NCBI GenBank assembly: GCA_012932295.1 | Contig: JAAONU010000014.1 | Coordinates: 3,351,063 to 3,415,062, forward strand | Direction of reading: 5' to 3' | Length of the DNA: 64,000 bases | DNA from: Cyclina sinensis | Lineage: Eukaryota > Mollusca > Bivalvia > Venerida > Veneridae | Shown: in pieces, positions 24,088 to 37,727 of the stretch | Numbering within the stretch: position 1 is the stretch's first letter | Layout: every line of letters begins with the position of its first letter | Made by a program: the position numbers and the translations under genes | The notes under the pieces: model-generated | Database searches by the model: none | The model's input: only the letters and a program-made list of their open reading frames with translations | What the model was told of the DNA's origin: nothing

Positions 24088-26509
24088 GTTGCCCTGTAAG
24101 GAAACAAAATACTAGTATTCATTCATTGAAATTTGTTCATCTTATTATAGTACTTTGAATGATTCAGTTTCAAGTGGGAAAAAACAGAACAATCGTTTTT
24201 TTTTGTAATTTTATTTCCCCCTTAAGACGTAATATTTTTTTTTATCTCGGCGTGTCAATTAATTCACCACTCAATGTGAGAATTTGAAGTCCGGACAGGA
24301 GCACTAGATAGAGAGAAGTTCAAAGGGTTTTGCACTAACATGTAAATCTTAGTGAAATATATGTAGATGTAATATACAGGGGTTAACAGCTGAAATTCAT
24401 ATAAACTGTAATAAGTTTCTGTATTTAACCTTCACTATTATTCAACCTAAAATATGTCTCGCATCTTTTAAGAGAAAATAATAACCAAATAATTTCCCAT
24501 TTTCTCTAGAATTAACCGAATAACCGGGTATTCTCCGAGTACACGTAATGATAAACAACCACCAGAACTCGTTTAGTTCTTTAGTATATTTTTGTACTCA
24601 ATTTCTGCTAAACGTTCATTTGAATTGGAAAACAATTTCCATTAGCAATGGCTTTCAGGTTTATTTGATTTTTTTTTCATATGAAGTAAATTTGACTATA
24701 AAAGTTATAAAACCAGGAAAAAAATCGGTTGGCTTCTGACTTTATGTAAATAGCACACTCATTGATCGATAGAATAATTGTACATTTATAACCACTCATT
24801 TACTCACAGTCAACATTATAATGTTTTTACATCAGATGTGTCACATTTCTCTACAAATTGTAATTTCACTGTAGAAATTTATAAAATCAAGAGTTGTCAA
24901 GGAAACGAAAATGATATTGTCTTGATCTCAGGATCAAAGATGTTAATTTATATCACATTCCCTTTTTAACTGACATTTTTGAAGTGCAACATTTAAATAT
25001 TCATATCACAATGAAAACTTATTGAGTATTCAGATTAAGAAATGAGAGTAATAAAGTAATGAAAAAAGCCCCAACAACAACAAACAAACAACAACCACAA
25101 CAAAACAAACAAACAAACAAAACGTCCCAATATATTTTCTTAAGAATTAATGCACCTTACAAAAACATTGGATAAATTTCGAAAGACTTGTACAGAAATG
25201 TCACACTAAATTGAGAATTAAGTCAATAGCAGAAATGCAAGATAATAATAATAATAATGATAAAAAATAATAAACGGTTATATAAATCTTGATACAGAAT
25301 AAATAATTGAAAATGTAGAGCTTCCTATAAAACATGAAAATATGACAAAATACTAGAAACGTGTATTTCTTATACATCTACCATTGTATGTAAAGCAGCA
25401 GCAGCGGCAACATCAACAACAACAACAACAACAAACATTTAGAAATAAAAATACTCGCAAAATATAAAATCTTTACCTAACAAACGTTTCTTTTTTCTAG
25501 CTTTTCTACAGTTTTCTTAAGAATTTTAGATTATAATCATTTTCAGAAATTAAACAGACTGTTGTCATGGAAACGATCATTATAGTTTGAAAATATCAAC
25601 TGCTATGCTGTTAAAATATCTGTATAAAGTATTGCATATCAGACGATGTTATCTCCAACTTTACCTGGCCTTAAAATCTTTTCGGTAGATCAGAATAAAA
25701 GGAGACTTTAACGCGGATGGAACTAGTGAGAGACAAGGACATTCATACACGTTTCTACGTAGCCATATTATATCGAGACTCGTTTTAATGGATGACTGCA
25801 ACCGGCAACATAGGTATCACCTGATTGACCATTATCTGGCATGCGTTACTATGACGTCCCAGTACTCGAATCCCAAGGATTGCGTCTTTGCAGTCAGCAT
25901 TCTCTCTATTTTATGGAAATATTTATAGATAATGAGACGGAAAAATATAAACATGCAGTTGCAAAAGAAACACGAGAGATAGAAGGACAGCTGATCTTCA
26001 TTAATGAATTTTTTATCTTTATCTTAACGTTGCCTTTAACGTTACAGTGAAACTTGGTGAACATAGAACATCTGTACCACATTCAGTCAAGGTCGAGATG
26101 TTGTCGAGAATACATCATACATTATGCTGCCAGGGTCACTAAAATTGGGAAAATTAAAAACATGGAACCAAAAAAAAAAAAAAAAAATAAAATAAAAAAA
26201 AAATGATGACACGGTGTGAATCAGAGCCGTAAAAACACAATAAAAAGAATGGCATGGCGGAAACAGGAATCGTTGTTACAAAGGGCAAGGAAGTCAGGGT
26301 TAAAAATAAAACCGCTGATTCACAGTAAAAGGAAGGCATAGGCGGACTCTGGTCCATCGATGAAAAACCAAAGGACGTTACACATAGAAATAGCTGTGAT
26401 CTCACATCATATTCAGGAATAAGGCATTATTTTTATCTTCAACGTAAGATTATTTTTTTTACCTGAGATGTGTCACATTTCTCAGCAATTGAATTATTCC
26501 CTGTAATCC

Positions 26510-26716
26510 TTAACCTGCTGGACCCGAAAGTGATTAGCCTTTGCCACCAGTATAGAACCAGGCCAGCCTGCACATCCGTGCAGTCTGACCAGGCTCTATA
26601 CTGTTGGTAGCTCAGTTTTTGTATTTTGATATTGAAATCCCTTCAACTTTGAATAGACTGTTCCAAATTCAAAGCTGGGCAGATCCATTACAAAAATTCA
26701 GCAGGTTCAGGGTTAA
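26510..26716. mobile_element. TTAA-ended MITE, copy 1
   Basis: Starts TTAACCTGCTGGACC and ends TTCAGCAGGTTCAGGGTTAA, so the ends are inverted repeats bounded by TTAA. Internal CAGCCTGCACATCCGTGCAG is self-complementary. TTAA target sites suggest a piggyBac-type mobiliser (inference). Confidence 0.75.
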
Positions 26717-27703
26717 TGACCACCGATAGTATGTGTACATGTATCGTTAATTTTTCACAGTCCTAACCACAATTAACTTTGCTTGCATTAAAGAGAAATA
26801 CCCTAAAATAAGAGTATTCTGTTGTTTCTTTTATCAAATCGTGTAATGTGAATTAATTATTGCCCGATGTCACAGTGTCAGTAAAAATGACAAAAATCAT
26901 CATTATTAGATTTTACAGAGTTGTTTTACCATTTTCGAGTGGTTGGCCATTCATTTCAAATGGACGCCTTCTGGGTCTCATAATACCTGAAGATGTCATT
27001 TAAACATCTATTCCTCTTTAAATTATCAGTACTTTTCTTTTTATTAAAATGAGCCCCCACCTCCTATAGGAAATAACGAACTTTATAACTGTAAGAATGT
27101 CACCATTTTTTCCCATAAAACTTAGTGCACTAAAAACATGTTTGGTAGATTTCTGAAGAAATATGATGAAAGCATGTGCTTTGATAAATTTTTCATGAAA
27201 ATGCAACTGGAAATGTTTTTAATTTAATTATATGTGCATGTTAATAAATGTGACGTTAAAATAAAGCATCCGGTAAAGAGGAAATGTTTAATACATATAA
27301 TATTAGAAGAGACTGCTTGATAAAAATTTATTTTCCCATTAAAAATGCAACAACTATAAATCAAACTCTTACTTTGAGTGTCATTTTTGTCTCCCTTTCC
27401 TTCTTACTTCCACAACAAGATATGTCATTCATTATGGTAAGTGTCTCAGCATGTTAATTGATTGGTCACTTGATGATGCAGCTTGACCACAATCCAAGAT
27501 TAATACATCTGATTGATTGCGTTATATAGAAGATTTATTTGAACAGACAGTGAGTTTCTTCATTTTAAATATTCACTCACGTTTATATTTTCAGTCTATC
27601 AAAAGATTCCACAAAGGTGTGGCAAGTTTAATTAATTTACGCAGGACAAATGTGTTTTTGAAATCCAACAGAAATATGATCTTCAGTTTCAAGAGTAACA
27701 ATC

Positions 27704-28166
27704 TCAGCAGCAGTAGCAGCAGCAGCAGCACCACCACCACCGCCACCACCATCACCCCCACCACCACCATCACTACCACCACCATCACTATCACCACCAT
27801 CATCCCCCACCACCACCACCACCATCACCCCCCACCACCCCCACCATCACCACCCCCCCCCACCCACACTACCTCCACCCCCACCAACCCCACCACCACC
27901 ACCACCGCCATCACCCCCCACCACCGCCATCGACACCACCGCCACCACCCCCACCACTTTCCCCACCACCACCACCCTCACCCCCACCGCCGCCACCACC
28001 ACCTCCATCACCCCCCCACCACAACCTCCACCACCACCGCCACCCCCCACCCCTACCGCAACCACCATCACCCCCATCACCACCACCACCATCACCCCCA
28101 TCACTATCACCACCATCACCCCTAACCACCCCCCACCGTCACCCCCACCACCATTACCCCCCCCCC

Positions 28167-28200
<34 letters not shown>

Positions 28201-28255
28201 ACCACCACCACTATCACCACCATCAAACAACAACAACAATAACAACAAAATAACA
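27704..28255. repeat. CCA/CAC low-complexity tract with poly-C and (CA)n
   Basis: About 550 bp of AGC, then imperfect CCA/CAT triplets with C-runs, then a (CA)n run around 28170-28198, then CAA triplets. Long open frames on both strands here (His/Pro/Thr or Gly/Val) are by-products of the triplet bias and are not genes. Confidence 0.95.
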
Positions 28256-29138
28256 ACAGAAAACATTTATGCGTAAGACTGACAAATATGAAATATTTAC
28301 CTGACATCTGTTTATTTTGCCGAGAAATTTCCAATTCTCATATGAATTTTAGGTTTTCATCAATTTATAGAATTCATGCGAACATTGTCATGGAAACGAG
28401 CATTGTCGTAACAATATAAACTACTGTATTTGTGTTTTATATTATGCAGAATTAATATCGCAATTACCTTGCCACTAAATGGTGCATACGGAAAATGATC
28501 ATGTCACAAAACGCATACAACATGGCCTACAAGGCATTTGAGATACTGAATTATATGTGTGTAATCTTTATGATATATATTTTTTTTAAATTGATAACTT
28601 GCGCTGTCGTAGAGCATGTACTGAGAAGAAATGCTTTCGAAATGTCAGTCATTTCTACAGACATAGAGTTAGATGTCTCCATGGGTTAGTTGTGAAGTTG
28701 TCCGCCAGTGGAACGATTGGCTTAAGATGCCGGTAGGTGAGACGCAACCTAGTTAGATTACCTGTCTGAATGATATTCACGTTTTCTTAGAAATAGGTGT
28801 GTCGATGTCTCATAAGACCGTCATTTCGCATCTTGTTTCATCACTTATGCTGAATCATGGTGTAAAAACAACCCTGAAAATGCGACTGTAGTATGAGCAT
28901 CTACACAAATGGGCAAGATTTGACTGCATAATGCTGAGTGCAAAACGTATAAGGAACAAGTGCCCTTATCGAATTTAAGTACTAAAATAAAACTAATCTA
29001 AAACATTATTATTTTTTTGGAGACAAGTTATAAGTGTACAAGTTATAAGGTACATTTATTAAACTCTCTTTCCCAGAAGGAAGTTTATGGTTAATACACC
29101 TGAAGGTACAGAGAGAAAAAAAGTTTTATTGTATTTTT

Positions 29139-29352
29139 TTAACCTTTACCCTGCTGGAGGAAACTGACTCTGCTTTTGCGACAAGTGCAGATCAAGATCA
29201 GCCTGCACATACATGCAGTCTGATCATGGTATGCACTACTTGTCATTCTATCAGTAAATTTTTGATAAGCACCTCCCATGAACAATTAATGGATCTTTCC
29301 AAACTGAAAGATGGACAAGTCCATTTTAGATACTTAGCATGGTAAGAGTTAA
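29139..29352. mobile_element. TTAA-ended MITE, copy 2
   Basis: Begins TTAACCTTTACCCTGCTGG and ends TTAGCATGGTAAGAGTTAA. The centre contains CAGCCTGCACATACATGCAG, matching copy 1. The ends are diverged but still inverted and TTAA-bounded. Confidence 0.75.
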
Positions 29353-29459
29353 CGAAACTCTTTAATACATACTCTTGAGAATTTTATTTTTACTTAATTC
29401 ACATTGTATTAATTTAAAACAAACAGAGCTCCGCTGACAGCGGGGAAATATAGGAACGG

Positions 29460-30560
29460 AGGCAGCTATTAACACTATATGACCTTTGTCTAAAGCAACT
29501 GATAGTGCCCGAAATCAAGCAGGTTTAGAACACTAGCACGTCGCCTTAGTGAGATAAACATCTTACCAAAGTTTCAATATATTATCCTTAAAGGTATTTA
29601 AGAAATTTGGATCCTATGGCTCAAATCTTTTACTTGGAACTATGACCTCGAGCATACAGTGGTGCTTCTGAAATGTAGGTTCTAGATGTTATTTCAATGA
29701 AATAAACATAGACCCAAGTTTCATGAATATCCTTTAAACAATTTAAGAGACAGAGAGGAGACTAAAAATTGTCTGTAAAATGTGTTATCCAAAGTCGTGC
29801 AACTCAGCGTGCCTGGAATATTGGTTCTATATGTTTCCTTGATGAGATCAACGCTTAACCAAACTTTAATGCATATCTTGCTAGGGGTAAAGAGTCAGGA
29901 AGCGAAATTCTATAGCTCGAATCTCTGACTTTTAACTTCGACATTGGTCTTCATGTTGTCGACCTGAGATGTAGATTATGCACGCCATCTCAATGAGATA
30001 AACAGTTGACCAAAGTTTAAAAACATCTTTCTAGCAGAATTCTTTGGCACAAATCTTTGACTTTGAACTGTGACATTGACTTTAAAATTGTGATCTTGTA
30101 ATATAAGTTCTGCACGTGTTCTAATTGAAACAAATATTTCATCAAAGTTTCATATTTTTTCTTCAAGTTGTAAATGAGATAGAGAGAGAGATAAAGATGT
30201 TGTCCGAACCAAGAACTATTCTAAATTGTGCAACTTCAGCGCACCTAGATTGTTAGTTCTCTATATGCCTCGATCATAACATCGTCGGATACCCACGGTT
30301 GATTATTGCATGTAAATGTTAATGGATCGGTCATGTGTACCCGACGATGCGATCATAAACATCTGACCAAACTTTCATGAATTTTCTCCATATGGAGCAA
30401 ACAGTAATTCTATGGCTCAAATCGTTAACATTGCACTCTGACCTTGACCTTAAAGTGGTGGGCTGAAACTGGGTCTCGCATTTCGTCTCAATGATTAAAC
30501 ATTTGACCAAAGTTTCATAAAATCATTCAAGCGGTTCAGTGGTGAGCTACTTTAGATAGT
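29460..30560. repeat. Degenerate satellite-like array
   Basis: Imperfect units of about 170-200 bp recur with the shared phrases GAGATAAACAT, CCAAAGTTTCA, GGCTCAAATC and ACTTTGAACTGTGACATTGA. Divergence is high, so it is an old array. Confidence 0.6.
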
Positions 30561-31939
30561 GGAACTCCAGCGTCCGTGTTGCAACGACAATCTTTTTCTC
30601 TAATGCTATCTCCTCTTCAATCCATTTATAGATTTTGACCTAATTTCGAAGGAATTAGATGATCCTGTACCAAAATTGTTTATAAAAATTCAGTCTATGC
30701 AGAAGTCCGTTTGCCGTGGCAGTTAACAGAAACATTGAAAATCTTCTTGTCTGAAACTGTTAGTTCTAAAGATTAGATATTTCGTATGCGGCATTGTTTA
30801 ATGGACTACTACCAATAGTGTTTAATTTATGCTCCCGGTCAAATTTGGCCTTGTACAATTTTTGTAAAATATCAAATCTTTGAAAACCTTCTGGTCTAAA
30901 ACTGTATGCTCCAGAGCTTTTGTACGTAGCTTTGTATAGTTGGCTCCAACCAAAGTTGTAAAAATGATGCCTCTAGAATCAACATAAACCCCAACCAAGG
31001 TTTAATTATTTTAGAGGGAGCCTTTGTTTTTACATATTCTTATTTGTCCTTGACCTTAATTAAACCCTTACCTTGACCTACATACCTACTAAATTTTTAG
31101 CTACAGCATTTTGCATATACTGCTTACCTTGTTCCTCCTACTTACCCTGTTTTGAAAGTACAGAAATATAATTTAACAGTGATTGAAAATTCTGGTCAGC
31201 AGATAGAGATTAAGAGAGTAACGAACTTGCCATTGAGTAAACATACTTTTGGATGTCTGAGTATGTTGTATTTTGTTGCCAGTCATTCATTTGCTCATTG
31301 ATCAAGTGAGCGATATAGGGCCATTATAATATTTTGTGTTTAATTATTTTTATAATACAATCTGTTTTTTCTGCCGTTTTCTCTTTTTTTTTCTCGAGAC
31401 CATTTAATCTTATACTGTTGTTTCAAATTGTTTCATTAGCTGTGTGTGTTCATATTTCATTTCAATATCTAAGTTCATTTTGTCTTTTTTTATATCCCTT
31501 GATTGATTTAAAATATGCATAGCTCAGCTTGTGTCTCATTCTGAACGCTCAGACATTAGGTTATGAAATTTTACAAAAGTGTATATCAGCATGTGCGGTT
31601 GGGCACCGTTAGTTTCCTGTGCTCATATACAAGGAATGGCAGAGTTATGGCCTTTTTTGAAGATCTTGTTTGTCACGCTGAGGAAAAACTTTTTGAATCT
31701 GATGTATAAAATATGCTTTTGAAAGCCACTTTAATATCATAGTTTGATGTCAGATGTTTTAAATTTTATTCCAAGATTTAATTTAGACAAAATTACTAAG
31801 CATTTTTTAAAAAAAAAACATATCATTATTTTTGTTTACACAATGATCTTACAGAAGCGTGTACAATGTAAAAAGCATACAATACTGAGAATATATGTAC
31901 ATAAGAAAGAAAAAGAAAAATATATGAAAAATATAGGAG

Positions 31940-32695
31940 TAAACAAGAGCTGTCACTGGAAATTGGCATATGCCCCTCGAAATTTAGCTTTGAAATGAAA
32001 CTGGTGTAAATATATAATTGAATATGCCTGTGGAAAAGAGATCAGACAAAAAATAGAGCATGAACTAAATGGTAAAGTAATGTTTTTCTGCTTCGAATTC
32101 TTATATGAAGGTTGAAGACATAATTGAATACGAACACTATTGTTTTATTCCCAACCCCTACTGATGTTTTATATATAATAAAAATCCCCCAAACGGTTAT
32201 GGCGATGTAGCTTGGACAAAATTTTAATATAGAAGTTGTAGTAGAAATGACTAAGGGCACTGGTTTTGGAAAAGAACTGTGGATAAGATTTAAATAAAGA
32301 AGTTATAGTAAAAAATGACTAAGTACCCATACTCTGCCAAAAATAATCCGGGCAGAAACTTCTGACGACATGCACAACTAGGCTTGGTGACAAACACTCC
32401 TGTTAAGTTTCAATGAAATCCTCCAAGCGGTTTTGGAGATGAAGCGTGGACAAAACTTTAATGTAGAAGTTATAGTAAAAAAAGTGACTAAGGGCCCATA
32501 ACTCTGCCAACAATAATCCGAGCGGAATCTCCTGACGAAATGCACAACAAGGCTCGATGACAAACACTCCTGTTAAGTTTCAAGTGAAATCCCTCGAGCG
32601 GTTTTGGAGATGAAGCGAGGACAAGATTTTACCGGACGGACGGACGGACGGTGCGATTACTGTATGCCTTCCTTCGGGGGCATAAAAATCTTAAC
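31940..32695 (+). repeat. Tandem-unit repeat ending in a hairpin, copy 3
   Basis: Units of about 170 bp share GTGACTAAGGGCCCATAACTC, AATAATCCG and CAAGCGGTTTTGGAGATGAAG, at about 32.29-32.46 and 32.46-32.63 kb with a more diverged unit before. The array runs into (GACG)n and ends ATGCCTTCCTTCGGGGGCAT, a short hairpin with a TTCG loop. Confidence 0.75.
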
Positions 32696-33193
32696 GTTAT
32701 CTGCGTTAACTAGCAAACCTGCAAACTAAAAACAAAGGTATTGGAAATCAGATAAATAAAACAACAAAAAATTGACAATCATCATAACATTAAATGTCTC
32801 TAAGAGTTTTACATTTCCCGCAGATAAACAATTCTGTACAGAATGTTCATGTTTCTTGTGTAGAATACTATCAAAATGAAACAATAAAGTTATATCAACT
32901 GAGATTAATGGTAAAATATATTAGATCAAAATATTGCGTGACATTTCGTCCGCATTCGTGATAAATGTCCCAACCGGCAAAAGTGGAAAACACCGATTTA
33001 TGCAAAACCAATAAAATACCGAGTTTTAGATTCTGTATGGCTCACAGAAGAATTGCCGGAATTACATTTACATAACTTTCTTTGAACACATTAGGTTTAA
33101 AGACTACGGAATTATTCTATTTATGAGTTACCTGCCAGTTAAATAAATAAATAAGCACACAAATAATTCAACCATCTATATTTTAATTTAAAG

Positions 33194-33508
33194 GGACTGT
33201 AAATTAAGATGTAAGGTCTAACTCTTACTTGTCTTTAGCAATATGACACTGTAAATTAAGCTGTAAGGTCTCACTCTTACTTGTCTTAAGCAATATGACA
33301 CTGTAAATTAAGCTGTAAGGTCTCACTATTACTTGTCTTTAGCAATATGACACTGTAAATTAAGCTGTAAGGTCTAACTCTTACTTATCTTTAGCAATAT
33401 GACACTGTAAATTAAGCTGTAAGGTCTAACTCTTACTTGTCTTTAGCAATATGACACTGTAAATTAAGCTGTAAGGTCTAACTCTTACTTGTCTTTAGCA
33501 ATATGACA
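33194..33508. repeat. 52-bp minisatellite
   Basis: Six tandem copies of a 52-bp unit beginning GACACTGTAAATTAAGCTGT. Copies are nearly identical, which suggests recent expansion. Confidence 0.93.
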
Positions 33509-34143
33509 AACTAGATTGTCCGGCAGCTGTTGGAAATGAAAAAAAAAGAAAGAAATTTCAAATCATTTGTAGACCTTAAAAAGAAAACAGTTCTACTCAA
33601 TACACGTCTCAATTCGTAATATTAGAATACACGTGACTTTTGTGTAGCACTTAAGACAGTGGCCTTATAGCTTTCATGTGTTGTCATTCGTGTGTGAAGA
33701 TGTACTGCAGCAAAGACACAAAACAAGGATATAACCGACATAACCGACATACTAGAATCAATCAAATTCAGAATCCCCTTAAAATTTTAGTCATCCGTAC
33801 CTTCAGTGCTGTTGAATTATACGATTTATAACATTTTTAAGTAATTCTTAATTTAATTTTTTGAATTGTAATACCAGCCACGCACTCACTGTTTTTCTCT
33901 CTTTGTTGTCAACTTACACAAGAAATAAATGGCCTATTTGGCATATTCTCATATTTTGTAGCTATTAATCGTCCCCGCAAAACACAAATATATGAACTAT
34001 CACGTTCAGGGTTTTCTTGCTCTGACATATAGAAAGTGCCACAGAATAGCCAACAATATTCTGAAAACCTATATTAAATATATCATTGGGTTAACTGGTT
34101 ATCCTCTTCCTCATTTCCCGCATCATTGTGCAAATTTGCCCCT

Positions 34144-34395
34144 TTTCATGTCTATCTTCATTAAATTTATAATACCTTCACAAATTCTATTAATACAGGG
34201 TATAAAAAATCGGAACTCCATTGTCACTTACTATCAGTTTTGTCCTGGTTATTGTCTTTAAGTAAAATGTGTTTGAATAACTTTTGGCATCTTTTTAATA
34301 TTAACCTCCTCTAGAAATAAAAGTATCATTGGTATATTATCATATTTGGCGGCTAGCAGTTCGTCATCACAAAACACACTTTGACAAAATCCTTT
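34144..34395 (-). pseudogene. Truncated TLR TIR-domain tail (third TLR copy)
   Basis: The minus strand encodes CQSVFCDDELLAAKYDNIP and LLFLEEVNIKKMPKVIQTHF, the end of the TIR domain of the adjacent receptor. A 5-nt insertion after the THF codons shifts the frame into a stop. Homology to the TLR breaks at about 34395, where the sequence jumps to the 3' flank of the next TLR copy. Weaker similarity to the TLR 3' flank continues down to about 34.0 kb. Confidence 0.85.
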
Positions 34396-34463
34396 ATTCT
34401 GTGTCACAATATTCCAAACACATTATTTTCATATGGGCTTACAGGCTTATCTCTGCCTCATAT

Positions 34464-36721
34464 CTATATATTATAACGTAAGTTCGACATTTTCTTGTCT
34501 ATTTTCATTAAGTTTATAATACCTTCACAAATCGTATCAATACTTGGAGTAAACAAGGGCGTAGAGCTGTCAGTTACAGTCAGTTTTGTTCTGGTTATTG
34601 TCTTAAAATGTGTCTGAATAGTTTTTGGTAATTCTTTTATGTCAACCTCCTCTAGAAATAAAAGTATCATCGGTATATTATCATGTTTGGCGGCTAGCAA
34701 TTCGTCCTCACAAAACACACTTTGACAAAAGTCCTTTGAGACACAAGCCATAAGAACATTGCATGATTCAATACATTTTACAATTTCCTCCGCCACATGA
34801 AACCCAGGGGTAAAACAAAGATCGCCTGTAACAACACAACGTTCGTCTGTCTCAAGGATTCTTTGCAAATTCTCATTTAATGTCGGTAACACATAATGGT
34901 CTACTATCTGGGCGTCCGAACTACTGTAAGAGAGAAAAACTGGGAATTCCTTTGCATTCCTCTTGGATTCTCTTTCTGATTTGTAAACCTCAATTCGTTG
35001 TCTCAAGTTTGTTTCTCTTTTCTTCTTCTGGTAGCGTCTGTAACAGTAAATGCTTATAGCTATTGCGATAAGTATGCATGCGGCAGTACTTATCGAGGTA
35101 GCAATGATGATATAGGGACGTTTGCAGAGATAAGCCACTTCGGATACAGCAGTTGTATCCACGGGTATCTCTCCAACTCCATTAAGGTTACAAGTGAACT
35201 TTTCCTCATTGTAAAATACTGAGTGTTCATCAAGGGAGCTTAACCAGCGAACAAAATCAATTCTTTGACAGGTGCAAATAAAAGGATTCCTCGTTATGTT
35301 TATCTTTAGTTTCATATTTAAATCGGAAGAAAACAGAAACTGGTATTTATTAATACCATCTTGTGTCAAAAAATGAATCAAGTTGCCTGAAAGATCCAAA
35401 AGTTCAAGATCAAAGAGATGAAAAATGTCAACATCTAGACTTTTGATTGAATTGAATGAAAGGTCAATTATTTTTAAACGAAGTGAATATTTGAAACTAT
35501 CTCTTGGAACACTTCCAAGCCAATTGTGTGAGCAATTAAAGACTTCTAACTTCGTCATATTGTGAAGCATGACTTCAAATAACGCCTTGTTCATTTTGAA
35601 TAAACGGTTTACTGAAACATCAAAATGCTTAATGTTTTTCCCCAAATTCGTCATGGAACTATCAATATGTTCAACACTATTATCTCCTATATCTAATATT
35701 TCCACTGCAATTGCGTCATCATCACTTACGATCAATTTCAGTGTATTCCAAATAACCTCTGTTCCGACGAATTGAAGACCAACGCGCACACTAGAGCTTA
35801 AACGTGTGCCGTATACATGTGAAGAAAAACCTGCTTCGACTGGCGTACACCCACGTACATGAACTTCAGTAAAATTTTGTACGTACGAACTTTCCAGAAG
35901 GAGGTCATCATTTGCGGCAGTAATCACAGCATTAGGTATTATTGGAAAGTTAACATTAATACTTTTTAAGTTTCTAAATGTCGAACCATTCCCAAATTCA
36001 ATACAGGACCGAATAAAATTTACAGCAAGGTAACCGCCGTGTTCAAAATTCAAACTTAAATTCGGGAATGCATGTGAAAACTCTTCCGAATCCATAATTG
36101 AATCCATTGTGTAACTAAAGTCGATATGTTCAAGCCTTGAGGGAGTAAGGGCGCTGAAAAAGTTGCTATCAAAAAAGCTGACGAGCGTTGATAGTTGTGA
36201 AGTATTTCTCAAATTAAGTACACGCAAATTTGGCAAATGGCTTCCTTGTATTCCCCGAGTAATATCCTGAAGGGATATCTCTGAACAATGACTCAAATCC
36301 AGTTTTTCTAACTTTGATAAGCCCTTGGAAAACAGCATTATCTATATTATGCAGTCGACTGCTTGAAAATTTCAGAGAGATAAGTGTACTTAGATTCACA
36401 AACAATTTTGATCTCAGGGCAAATCTTGCATATGTGTTTTTCAACCTTTGATCCATTCGAATATTCCTCTGGTATTATAACCAATGTTTTAATATTGTCC
36501 CAGTTTTTGCCCTGAAAATTCGATTTACTTGCATACTTTGAGAATTCAGTGGCAAATATGGCCACCTCTGATATGTTTGCTGGAACATCGAGAGGGATAC
36601 ACCCTTCACATACCACTGTTGATACATTAGTCCAGCAACAATTTTCACTTGAATTGACACTAAGAATAATCATCATTAAATGTACAACCACTGTACGTTT
36701 AAAGTGTTCTAACGTTTCCAT
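34464..36721 (-). pseudogene. Toll-like receptor, copy 1 (frameshifted)
   Basis: A single-exon-type receptor reading leftward. It has an N-terminal hydrophobic leader (VVVHLMMIILSV), an LRR ectodomain, one C-terminal cysteine cap (NPFICTCQRIDFVRWL), a membrane helix (ATSISTAACILIAIAISIY) and a cytoplasmic TIR domain with FLSYSSSDAQ and the BB-loop region CFTPGFHV. TLRs of this layout sense microbial ligands and signal through TIR adaptors. Compared with the paralogue at 57.7 kb, it has one extra base in a T run near 36435 and one near 36327. Each shifts the frame, so the leader, the first LRRs and the main 624-residue frame fall in three different frames. An in-frame codon loss near 36060 is harmless. 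The region that is broken in copy 2 is intact here. Confidence 0.85.
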
Positions 36722-37727
36722 GATCTTGTATGTCCTTTTGTCAAACCGTATTCACAAAATGTTATTTTCAGCTGTTTTATAGGCTTATTTATATACGGTT
36801 AAATCTTAAAATCATATATTGTAAATCGACAGAAATGAAAACATTTCATTTTCAAGTGACGTATTTTAAATCTTTAAAAAGGGAAAACTTGCTATTATCC
36901 TCAAATGTAAGAACTATAAGTTAACACAAACTTCCTCGTTCTCACCCAATGTGAACATTAAGTGTATTTCAAAATGTATTGGGTGTTTACAAGAAAGACA
37001 CGTCAAAAGCTATCCAAGTGCTTTGCTAGTTTACATATCTTATATTTCGAAAGACGCGTTTATATCACTAGTGTGAAATATACGCCCTTAGTTTCATTTT
37101 TAAAGTCAGTATACAATGTATGTATATTTTCTGTTACTAAATACATTCCCAATTTATGTTTTCAAAACAGTCACGTCATTTTCTTTCCGTCACATTTTAC
37201 GCTTCATGGAGGTAACTTTAAAATACATCTCAAAAAGCATATGATAAGAAACATATTCAGTGAAACGCCCTTTTTTGAAAACGTGATGTATTGAATCTAG
37301 TGTGAGTCTTCGCAACGTATACGAATATAAGTGAAACGATATCTTAAAGGTAATGCATTATTGAGTTTCTCTTCTATAAACAGATGTCTAGATGCTGATT
37401 GTTTGAGTGTGATCTATTAATGTCTAAAGAGCTGAATGCATTAATCAGATATCATTATTTTTCAACTATACCTTGTTTGTGGTGCTGTATATATTAAACT
37501 GAGATTGTATTTAATGTAAAATACGACAAATAAAACACCGTTGAAGTATTCATTTGAATACCAATAACTGACGTTTAAATAAAATAACTCAACGAAACCT
37601 ATCAAAATCTGATATTTCGAAATGTAATAGATCTAAACATATAATAAGTTGATATTTAAGCTTTTACAACGTTAATCTCCCATGAATAATTAATCATAAA
37701 TGAGGCGTGATTTTGCAAATGAATATA

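Larger units (their letters stand above)
24088..33985. other. Gene-free repeat-rich stretch
   Basis: No exon with family resemblance was found. It holds simple repeats (CAA and ATA tracts near 25.1-25.4 kb, a poly-A tract near 26.17 kb), two TTAA MITEs, the CCA-rich tract, degenerate GACCTTGACC-type satellites between 29.4 and 32.7 kb and a 52-bp minisatellite. The sulfotransferase promoter should lie just above 24087. Confidence 0.5.

Noticed and set aside
27517..28266. Long open frames on both strands encoding His/Pro/Thr or Gly/Val-rich proteins
   Set aside because: They follow the CCA/CAC triplet bias exactly and are open on both strands. No splice sites or start context support a gene.
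33194..33508. Possible CRISPR-like array of evenly spaced repeats
   Set aside because: Units are contiguous 52-bp repeats without unique spacers, in animal DNA. It is a minisatellite.
34998..35222. Plus-strand frame repeated at 58219-58443 and others repeated at 35569 and 58790
   Set aside because: They are antisense shadows of the two TLR copies. Their conservation follows from the duplication, not from coding.
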